A stretch of 64,000 bases of DNA from a bacterium (GTDB taxonomy: Bacteria > Acidobacteriota > Thermoanaerobaculia > Multivoradales > JAHEKO01). This document shows positions 20,382-29,400 of the stretch, one piece after another. The notes under the pieces were generated by a model. It worked only from the letters and a program-made list of their open reading frames with translations, was not told the DNA's origin and did no database searches. Where the stretch lies: NCBI GenBank assembly GCA_024224155.1, contig JAAENP010000154.1, forward strand, positions 144,948 through 208,947. Reading direction: 5' to 3'. The translations under genes were made by a program, and so were the position numbers. How positions within the stretch are numbered: position 1 is the stretch's first letter; every line of letters starts with the position of its first letter.

Positions 20382-21155
20382 TTAATGTTTAGAGTCCGGC
20401 GTGCGGCAGGCCACCGCGGCTCCCACCCAACGGGCGCCCTCGGCTCGAAGAACCCGTGCCGCGGCCTCGAGGGTGGCCCCGGTCGTGTAGACATCGTCAA
20501 CCAGTAGAAGGCGTTTTCCGCTCCCGCGGAAGCGCCGGCGACGGCGCCGGGCGACGAAGGCACGGCGCAGATTGTGCTTGCGACCGGCCCGGTCGAGGCC
20601 GGATTGAGGCTGCGTCGCGCGTCGCCGGACCAGCATCTCTTCTAAGAGCCAGCCCCGGTGGCGGGCCAGCGGTCGGGCGATTTCGGCGGCCTGGTTGTAG
20701 CCACGAGTCCACGCCCGACGCCAGTGAAGCGGCAACGGCACGACCGCGTCCACCTTTAGGTCCCGGGGCAAGATGGCGTCCAGCTCCCGGGCGAGGTGCC
20801 TGCCCAGGTACGAGAGGTCGTGAAACTTCAGACCTTGGATCACGGCGTTCAGAGGCTCTTCGTAGCGCCAGGCGCAGTACAGGCGATCGAGCGGCGAGCG
20901 CCTGGTCATGCACGGAACACAACGCAACGTCGTGCTCGCCTTGGGAACATGAAGCACCCGGCCGCAGAGATCGCAGGCCCCCCGGCTCGGTGAGGGGAGC
21001 GGCTCGAGTCGCCCCCTGCAACCGGTGCACAGCCCCAGGGGCATGGCGCCCGGTTCCGTGTCGTGGCAGTGCAGGCACCGGCAGGGAACGAGAACATCCA
21101 TGAGGCGGTTTCCCAGGCGCTGGGCGACCACGGCAAGTGTCTCGCTTGTAGTCAT
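20382..21155 (-). CDS. comF: ComF family phosphoribosyltransferase-like protein
   Basis: ComF proteins take part in DNA uptake during transformation and are related to phosphoribosyltransferases. The 257-residue product (start MTTSETLAVV; the frame is open 23 codons further up) has an N-terminal double zinc site made of CRCLHCH, CTGC, CDLCG and CVPC, followed by the PRTase-like fold. That fold includes VDAVVPLPLHWRRAWTRGYNQA, a NLRRAF segment and the PRPP-loop LLLVDDVYTTGAT. Its stop is 71 bases before the outer-membrane gene, which has its own promoter. Other competence genes are not in the window. Confidence 0.92.
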   Translation of the reverse strand: MTTSETLAVVAQRLGNRLMDVLVPCRCLHCHDTEPGAMPLGLCTGCRGRLEPLPSPSRGACDLCGRVLHVPKASTTLRCVPCMTRRSPLDRLYCAWRYEEPLNAVIQGLKFHDLSYLGRHLARELDAILPRDLKVDAVVPLPLHWRRAWTRGYNQAAEIARPLARHRGWLLEEMLVRRRATQPQSGLDRAGRKHNLRRAFVARRRRRRFRGSGKRLLLVDDVYTTGATLEAAARVLRAEGARWVGAAVACRTPDSKH

Positions 21156-21185
21156 GCTCAACGTCAAAGACGCGATTCGAGCCGG

Positions 21186-21191
21186 TATACT
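21186..21191 (+). promoter_or_regulatory. Possible -10 element for the rightward 21261 gene
   Basis: TATACT, with a weak upstream GTCAAA about 17 bases before it, lies 70 bases ahead of the TTG start at 21261. The -35 match is poor, so this is only a candidate. Confidence 0.3.
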
Positions 21192-21260
21192 CGCGCTCGG
21201 CCCTCGATCCGCTAGACGGGCCACGGACCTTCACCGTAAGCGACGGTTGGGAGAAACCAC

Positions 21261-21803
21261 TTGAGTCGAGCCAGATCCGCCTTCATCCTTGTCTTCGTTC
21301 TCTTGGTCCTGGCGCTGCCGGCCACCGCGGCGGCCGAGAGCTCCGTCTACAGCTTCAATCTCTGGGCCGGCGTCGGCGGCTCGATGGACGAGGACGAGGC
21401 CGGACTTTCGAATTCGACCTACCAGCTCGGCTTTTCGGTGCAACCCGAGGACCAACTGCTGGTCGGGCTGCGAGTCGGCGAGCTCGACCTCGGCGGCGGA
21501 TTGATCGGCGGCTCGATCGATACCTCGCTCGACTACGCCACCGTCGTCGGTGAATACAGGTTCACCGAGACCTTCTACGAATCGGGCCTTTTCATAGGCC
21601 TCGGCCTCTACAGCTTGGATGGCGTCCTGCCTCTGGGCCAGGGCTTCACCGAGGAGTCGGTCGGCCTGGCCCTGGGGATCAGCGGAGAGTTCGTGCTCAC
21701 GAGTCGCTTCGGTTTCCTGCTCGAGCTCTCCGGCCATTTGACCAATCTCGACAGCGTCGATACCTTGGTGATGGGGCACGCCGGTGTCGCGATTCATTTC
21801 TAG
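21261..21803 (+). CDS. Small outer-membrane beta-barrel-like protein
   Basis: The 180-residue product has a signal peptide (SAFILVFVLLVLALPATAAAE). About 155 residues of amphipathic beta-strands follow (YQLGFSVQPEDQLLVGLRVGEL, ATVVGEYRFTETFYESGLFIGLGLYSL), ending in phenylalanine (GVAIHF), as expected for an 8-strand outer-membrane barrel. The start is TTG with GGGAG about 8 bases before it; no ATG fits. It is divergent from comF and 26 bases upstream of hflX. I do not recognise a specific family. Confidence 0.68.
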   Translation: MSRARSAFILVFVLLVLALPATAAAESSVYSFNLWAGVGGSMDEDEAGLSNSTYQLGFSVQPEDQLLVGLRVGELDLGGGLIGGSIDTSLDYATVVGEYRFTETFYESGLFIGLGLYSLDGVLPLGQGFTEESVGLALGISGEFVLTSRFGFLLELSGHLTNLDSVDTLVMGHAGVAIHF

Positions 21804-21829
21804 GTGCGGCCTCCTTTTCAGATAGCAGT

Positions 21830-22963
21830 TTGATAGAGCGATCCGAACGGCCCGCGTCGCGTGCCTTCCTCATGGGGCTCGCGCTACCGGCGCAGCCCGG
21901 CTTCGTCGTCGAGGAGAATCTCGACGAGCTGGCCGAGCTTGCCCGGAGCACGGGCATGGAAGTGGTGGGAAGAAGCCTGCAGAGCCGGCGCGCGCCCGAC
22001 GCGAGAACTCTGGTCGGACGCGGCAAAGTCAGCGAGATCGCGCGCGCGGCCGACGAGCTCGGCGCGGACGTGGTGATCTTCGACGACGATCTCTCGCCGA
22101 ATCAGGTCAAGAACCTGGAAGAGACCATCAAGTGCGCGGTGATCGATCGCAGTGCCTTGATCCTGGACCTTTTCGTCCGTCAGGCGCGCACTCGCGAAGC
22201 CCGTACCCAGGTCGAGCTGGCGCAGCTCGAGTACCAGTTACCGCGACTGACGCGCCGCTGGACCCACTTGTCTCGCCAGGCCGGCGGTATAGGAGTTCGA
22301 GGTGGTGAGGGCGAGACCCAGCTCGAGGCCGACCGGCGCATGCTGCGCACGCGTATCAAGCAGTTGAAGAAGGAGCTGTTCAAGATCGAGCGAACGCGCG
22401 AGCTCCATCGACGCGGGCGGCGGGGAGTGCCGATCGTCGCTTTCGTCGGCTACACCAATGCCGGCAAGTCGACCCTCTTCAATCGCTTTACCCGCGCCGG
22501 CGTTCGGGCCGAAGACCGTCTGTTCGCCACTCTCGACTCGAGGCTTCGCAAGGGCTCTCTCGGAGGCCCGGCGACGGCCGTCTTCGTCGATACCGTCGGC
22601 TTCATTCGCAAGTTGCCGCATCACCTGGTGGCGTCATTTCGCAGCACACTCGAGGAGATCAATCAGGCGGATCTGGTTCTTCATGTCGTTGACCGAAGCC
22701 ACCCGAGATGGCGCGATCAGATGGACGTGGGCGACGAAGTCCTCGAGGAGCTCGGGGTCGACATGAGCCGCGTCCTGCCGGTCTTCAACAAGATCGACCT
22801 GTGCGACGGCGGTTTCGGTACCGCCAACGAGGCGCTGGCGGTCTCCGCCGCGACCGGCGAGGGCATCGAAAAGCTCAAGGCCGTTCTGCTCGAGCGGATC
22901 GAGAGCAACGGCGCGGGCGCGAATGGCAGCGGCGCTCTGGCGGCTGACCACCAAGACCTGTAG
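21830..22963 (+). CDS. hflX: GTPase HflX
   Basis: HflX is a ribosome-binding GTPase that rescues stalled or heat-damaged ribosomes. The 377-residue product has the N-terminal HflX domain (TLVGRGKVSEIARAA, VVIFDDDLSPNQVKNLEE), the GIGVRGGEGETQLEADRR motif at about 153-170, a coiled-coil helix, then the G domain with G1 GYTNAGKS (207-214), G3 DTVGFIRKLP and G4 NKID. The start is a TTG at 21830. The C-terminal extension of some family members is absent. It ends 84 bases before the tRNA-Ala gene. Confidence 0.95.
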   Translation: MIERSERPASRAFLMGLALPAQPGFVVEENLDELAELARSTGMEVVGRSLQSRRAPDARTLVGRGKVSEIARAADELGADVVIFDDDLSPNQVKNLEETIKCAVIDRSALILDLFVRQARTREARTQVELAQLEYQLPRLTRRWTHLSRQAGGIGVRGGEGETQLEADRRMLRTRIKQLKKELFKIERTRELHRRGRRGVPIVAFVGYTNAGKSTLFNRFTRAGVRAEDRLFATLDSRLRKGSLGGPATAVFVDTVGFIRKLPHHLVASFRSTLEEINQADLVLHVVDRSHPRWRDQMDVGDEVLEELGVDMSRVLPVFNKIDLCDGGFGTANEALAVSAATGEGIEKLKAVLLERIESNGAGANGSGALAADHQDL

Positions 22964-22990
22964 CGGTCGGACGCCGCCTCGCCATCCTTG

Positions 22991-23020
22991 TTGACACCCT
23001 TCAACACCCGGGGCTAGACT
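22991..23020 (+). promoter_or_regulatory. Sigma70-type promoter of the tRNA-Ala gene
   Basis: TTGACA (22991-22996), an 18-base spacer and TAGACT (23015-23020) precede the tRNA by 27 bases. A short perfect hairpin, CCCGCG-TT-CGCGGG (23027-23040), lies in the leader that must be removed by processing. Confidence 0.7.
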
Positions 23021-23047
23021 CTCGCTCCCGCGTTCGCGGGCATTCCT

Positions 23048-23123
<76 letters not shown>

Positions 23124-23188
23124 GTTGAGTTTCTGACGCCGAGTCGGTCAGGGTGTTTCCCTTGGGGCCCCGGTTGCCTGGGCAGGCG

Positions 23189-23207
23189 AGTAGGGTACAA
23201 GTAGGGT
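23189..23207 (+). repeat. Two AGTAGGGT repeats at the left end of island A
   Basis: AGTAGGGT occurs at 23189-23196 and 23200-23207, 11 bases apart or about one helical turn, some 66 bases inside the left core. Short phased repeats here could be arm-type integrase sites. The rest of 23124-23411 (288 bases before the glucan-synthase start) shows nothing else I can name. Confidence 0.4.
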
Positions 23208-23411
23208 CGATCAAGCTGCCCTTCCGGAGGCCTCTCAGCCCGAGGCGCCGTAGAGGGCTCCAGCCCGTTGTAGACTAGCGCCGTCTGTGCCGACGCTTGA
23301 TCGCTCGTACGCCCGGGTAGTCTCTACTCACCGCTCCCATCGGCGCTTCCAGATGGATCGAGGGCGTCCTACCGCCTGCTCGTCTCCGCAGGCTTCGGCG
23401 TGTAGCGCGGC

Positions 23412-26400
23412 GTGAGCGTAATCGACGCCAGGGTCGCAGCTCTCCCGCGGGTGGATGAGCCGATTCGCGCAGAGGTGTTCGGCATCGAGCGGCTCGAGCA
23501 GCATGGAGAAAGCCTGGCCGCGGCCCAACCAACCGCCCCTGCGCGCGACCGAGGCCGCCGGCTCCTGCCGCGGGTGCAAGAGAACGGCAGGGTTCTTCTC
23601 GCCGGATACCGCGACATCGTCGGGGCGGTGCGACGAAAGCAGCACACCACGCAGGCCGAGGAGTGGCTGCTCGACAACTTCCACGTCGTGGACGAGCAGA
23701 TCCGGGAGATCCGGGATCACCTCCCGTTCAGCTTCTACAAGCTCCTGCCCAAGATCGCCGAGGGCTACCACCTCGGTGGTTACCCGCGCGTCTACGGCTT
23801 GGCGTGGGCCTACGTCGCGCATACCGACAGCCGATTCGAGCTGGAGACGCTCACCGCTTTCGTGCGCGCCTACCAGCGCATCCAGCCGCTCAACATCGGT
23901 GAAACCTGGGCGATTGCGATCCACCTTCGGGTCGCTCTCGTGGAGAACCTGCGACGGCTGACGAAGCTGGTCATCCGTGCCCGCAGGGGAAGGGCGAGCG
24001 CCGACCAGCTGGCGGATCGTTTGCTGGGCCTGGGCGGTCGCGCTGTGGAGCGAGCCGAGGAAGTGCTGGGGGAACCGGGCGCCACCCGGCTGGCCAGCGC
24101 GTTCGCCGTGCAACTGCTGCAGCGACTCCGTGACCAGCCGCTCTCGGTGGCGCCGGCCCTCGAATGGCTGAACGAGACCCTGGCCGCCCAGGGGACCTCG
24201 CCCGGTGAGATCGTGACCCAGGTCCATCAGGCCCAGGCCGCGGCGAATATCACGGTCCGCAACATCATCACGAGCATGCGGTGGATGTCGTCCATCAGCT
24301 GGGCGGAGTTCTTCGAGAGCGTGAGCCTCGTGGACGAGACCTTCCGCACGGTCCCCGGGTTTGCTGCCATGGACTTCGCCACCCGCGACAAGTATCGGGA
24401 GGCTGTCGAGGAGCTGTCCCGGGGCTCCCAGTGGTCCGAGCTGGAGGTAGCGCGCGAGGCTGTGGCGTTGGCCGAAGCGTCCCAGCGTGAGGGTGAGCGT
24501 GCGTCCTCGCGGACCGGCTCCGAGGCGGCGACGACGCCATCGGACGCACCGCCGGCACCGCAGGCCGTTCTCGAGCGCCGCGAGGAGGACCCGGGATACT
24601 ACCTGGTGGCGGGCGGCAGGTGGGCGTTCGAGGAGCGGCTGGACTATCGGCCCCTGCCGCGGTTCCGGATTCGCCGCGCGTGGCGCAAACGCGCCACCTC
24701 CGGCTACTTCGGACTGATCGCCTTGCTGACTGCTGTCCTGCTGACCATGCCTCTGTTGCTGAGCTGGAGGGCGGGAGTCGGCCTGCCAAACCTGGTACTC
24801 CTGGCGGTCCTCGCCTTCGTGCCCGCCTCCGACATCGCGGTGGCGGCCGTCCACCGCTTGGTCGCGATGATCGTTCCCCCGCGGCGGCTCAGCAAGCTCG
24901 ATCTCACCCGTGGTGTGCCCGCCGAGCTGCGGACCATAGTCGTGGTTCCGTGTCTGCTCTCCGACCACGAGGGCATCGAAGAGATGATCGAGCGCCTCCA
25001 GGTGCACTACCTGGCGAATCCCGAGGGTCATCTCCATTTCGCCGTCCTGACGGACTGGAAAGACGCAGACCACGAGCACGTGTCTGGTGACCAGGAGCTC
25101 CTTCAGGAGCTGGCCGAGGGCATCGCGGACCTCAACGAGCGATACGGCCGTCCGACGGAGGGAGGGGGACGATTCCTTCTGCTGCACCGTCGGCGTCTCT
25201 GGAACGAGGCGGAAGGCAAGTGGATGGGCTGGGAACGCAAGCGCGGCAAGCTGCACGAGTTGAACCGGCTGCTGCGCGGCGCGACCGACACCTCGTTCAT
25301 TCCGGTCAACGGCAGACCGCCCACCGTGCCGGATGGCGTCCGGTACGTCATCACCTTGGACGCCGACACGCGACTCCCCGGACGGGTCGCCTACGAGCTC
25401 GTCGGGACCATGGCCCACCCGCTCAATCGGCCGCGCTTCGACCCCGCGCTGGGCCGGGTGGTCGAGGGGTACGGGATCCTCCAGCCGCGGGTCACGGCGT
25501 CCCTGCCGACGGGCCCGAAGAGCACCACCTATCAGCGCATCGTATCGGGCCCCGGGGGAGTTGACCCCTACGCGGCCGCGGTCTCCGACGTCTATCAGGA
25601 CCTTTTCGGCGAAGGCTCCTACACGGGTAAGGGGATCTACGACGTCGACGCGTTCGAGGCGGCGCTCGCGGGGCGAGTACCGGAGAATGCGCTGCTGAGT
25701 CACGACCTGTTCGAGGGGTTGTTCGCCCGTTCCGGTCTCGCGACCGACATCGACCTGTTCGAGGAGTTCCCCGCCAACTACGAGGTGGCCGCCCAGCGCA
25801 CCCAGCGATGGATACGGGGCGACTGGCAGCTGCTCCCCTGGATTCTCGGCCGCGGCCCCCGGAGCGTGAACCGATCGCGCATACCCGTACAGGGCCGCTG
25901 GAAGATGTTGGACAACCTACGCCGCAGTCTCATGGGGCCGTTCTCGTTTCTGCTGATGGTCGTGAGCTGGACGCTGCCGCACGTCCCGACGGTGCTGTGG
26001 ACGAACCTGGTTCTGGCGGCACTCGCTTTTCCGGCCCTCGTGCCCGTGATCGACGGGCTGATCCCGCGGCGCAGCGGATTCTCGAAGCGCAGTCACCTGC
26101 GCGCCACGGCCGGAGATGCGCGGCTCGCGGCGCTCCAGCTGGTGCTCGCGATCGCGGCTCTGGCCCACCGCGCCGCCTACATCACGGATGCAGTGCTGCG
26201 CACGCTCTGGCGGCTTTATGTCAGCCGGCGGCACCTGCTCGAGTGGGTGCCGGCAGCGCAGGCCGGCTACGGGGCCGACCTGAGGCTTCGCGCCTTCTAC
26301 CAGCACCTGCGCTGGAGCCCGCTGCTCGCGGCGGCCATCGGCGTGCTCGTCGCCGCGCTCAGGCCGGAGGCGTGGCCTGTGGCCGGCCCTTTCGTGCTCA

Positions 26401-29400
26401 TCTGGATGATGGCTCCCGCTCTGGCTTGGCGCCTGAGCGTCCCGAGGAAGCTCCCCGAGCGACGCCGCCTGTCGCCGGACGAGACGCGCACGCTGCGCCT
26501 CATTGCTCGGCGCACCTGGCGTTTCTTCGAGACGTTCGTGAACGCGCAGGAGCACGCCCTTCCTCCTGACAACTTCCAGGAAAACCCCGAGCCGGTGGTC
26601 GCCCACCGTACCTCGCCGACCAATATGGGGCTCTACCTCTTGAGCACCCTGACCGCCCGCGACTTCGGGTGGATCGGCATCGCGGACATGGTGGAACGGC
26701 TCGAGGCGACCCTGAAGACGATGAACGCGATGCGGCGGCTCCACGGCCACTTCTTCAACTGGTACGACACCACCGACCTCCGGCCGCTCGATCCCCTGTA
26801 CGTCTCTACCGTCGACAGTGGAAACCTCGCGGGGCATCTCGTCGCGCTGGCGCAGGGCTGCCGCCAGCTCATGGAAGTACCACCGTTGGGCCCGCAGGTT
26901 CTGGATGGTATCCGCGATGCGCTCGAGCCGGTGCGCGAGACGATCGAAGATTCGCCGCCCGGGGCGCGAACCGAGGTGATCACCGCCTCGCAGGTGCGGG
27001 AGGCCCTCGACGCGATGGCGGCTGGGCTGGGAGATCCGCCGTCGTCGACCGACGAATGGGGTGTCCGATTCGAGCAGCTCGAGGCCCGCGCCGAGAACCT
27101 GCTCGACATCGTCCGCACCCTCGCGGCGGCCGGGCACGAGTCCGGCGCGGAGATCGAGACCTGGGCTACCGTCGTTCGGGGCACCGTCCGGAGTCACGCG
27201 CGCGATCTCGAGATGCTCCGGGCCGCGGACGCGAGCGAAGGAGCGCCGAGCGAGCTCCAGCATCGCCTCGCGGCCGTCGCGCTGCAGGCGGAACAGATGG
27301 CCCAGGCAATGGATTTCCGGTTTCTTTTCGATCCCTCGCGCAAGCTCTTCTCCATCGGCTTCCGCACGGCGGACGGCACCCTCGACCCGAGTTGCTACGA
27401 CCTGCTGGCCTCGGAGGCTCGGCTGGCCAGCTTCGTCGCCATCGCCAAGGGGGACGTTTCGCCACAGCACTGGTTTCTTCTCGGCCGGTCCCTCACCCCG
27501 ATTGGGCGCGGTGCCGCGCTGGTCTCCTGGTCGGGATCGATGTTCGAGTACTTGATGCCGCTGCTCGTGATGGAACAGCCTGCGCACAGCCTGCTGGACC
27601 TGACCAGCCGGCTTGTAGTGGGACGGCAGATTCAGTATGGGAAGGAACGTGGTGTCCCCTGGGGGGTTTCCGAGTCCGCCTACAACGTCCGCGACGTTCA
27701 CCTCACCTACCAGTATTCGGACTTCGGCGTGCCGGGCTTGGGACTCAAGCGCGGACTCTTCGAGGACGTGGTGGTGGCTCCGTACGCCACGGCTCTCGCA
27801 TCGATGGTCGACCCCAGGGCTGCCGCTGCGAATCTCGCCCAGCTCGAGGCGATCGGGGCACAGGGCGACTATGGCTTCTACGAGGCGCTGGACTTCACGC
27901 CCGCGCGGCTTCCCGAAGGCGAACAAGTGGCCGTGGTCCGGGCCTATATGGCCCACCACCAGGGGATGACCATCGTCTCGCTGGGCAACGTCGTGCACCA
28001 GGGCCTTGCCCAGAAGCGGTTTCAATCGCATCCCATGGTCCAGGCCTCGGAACTGTTGCTCCAGGAACGAACGCCGCGTGCGGTGGCCGTCACGCGACCG
28101 CGCGGCGAGGAGGTCCAGGCTGCGGCCCAGGTCCGTGAGCTGGTGCCTCCCTTCCTGAGGCGCTTCGAATCGCCACACGACATCCCGCCGCGCTCGCATC
28201 TTCTATCGAACGGTCGGTATCTCGTCATGGTCACGGCGGCGGGCTCCGGCTTCAGCCGGTGGCGCGAACTCGCCGTTACTCGCTGGCGCGAGGACACGAC
28301 GCGTGACTGCTGGGGCACGTTCATCTACCTGCGGGATGCGAACAGTGGCGAGGTGTGGTCGGCGGGCTTCCAGCCGAGCGGTACCGAAGTGGACCAGTAC
28401 GAGGTCGTCTACGCCGAAGACCGGGCCAAGATCATTCAGAGCGACCCGTCGCTGTCGATCAGGCTGGAGATCCTGGTCTCGGCCGAAGACGATGCGGAGC
28501 TGCGCCAGCTCACGGTGACCAATCTCGGGAGCCGCGACCGGGTGATCGACTTCACCTCCTACGCGGAAGTCGTCCTGGCTCCACAGGCCGCGGACGAGGC
28601 CCACCCCGCCTTTTCGAACCTGTTCGTGCAGACCGAATTCGTTGCCGGGCTCGAGGCCCTGCTGGCGACGCGACGCCCCCGTTCGGATGGCGAGACCCAA
28701 CCTTGGCTGGCGCATGTCGCCGCGATCGACGGGGAACAGGTTGGCGGGTGTCAGTACGAGGGCGACCGCGCCCGCTTTCTGGGCCGGGGCCGCGGGGTGG
28801 GGACGGCGATCTCGGTGACCGAGGGCGAGCCGTTGACCAACAGTGCCGGGGCAACGTTGGATCCGATCGTGAGCCTCCGGTATCGGTTGGCGATCCCCGC
28901 CGGCGAAACGGTCCGAGTGGTCTTCACCACGCTGGTGGCGGGGTCACGTGAGCAAGCCCTCGAGATCGCGGAGAAGCATCGCCAGCCGGAGACGTTCGAG
29001 CGGGAGAGTTCGCTGGCGTGGATGTACGCCCAGGTCCAGTTGCATCACCTCGGAATCACGCAGGACGAGGCGCATCTGTTCCAGCGGCTGGCCAATCGGC
29101 TTCTCTTCAACGATCGCACGCTGCGCACTACGACCAAGGAGCTGGCCGCCAACCGTCGGGGAGCTTCCGGGCTGTGGGCACACGGTATCTCCGGCGATCT
29201 GCCGATCGCCGTCGTGCGCGTGGAGCGCGACGAGGAGCGCGATGTCGCGCGACACCTTCTCAGGGCGCACGAGTACTGGCGCCTGAAGGGGATCGCCGCG
29301 GACCTGGTGATTCTCAACGCGAGGGGCGCCTCCTACGTGCAGGATCTTCAGGAAGCGTTCGAGACCGAGGTGCGGGCGAGTCGGTCCGCGCTCGGGGCTG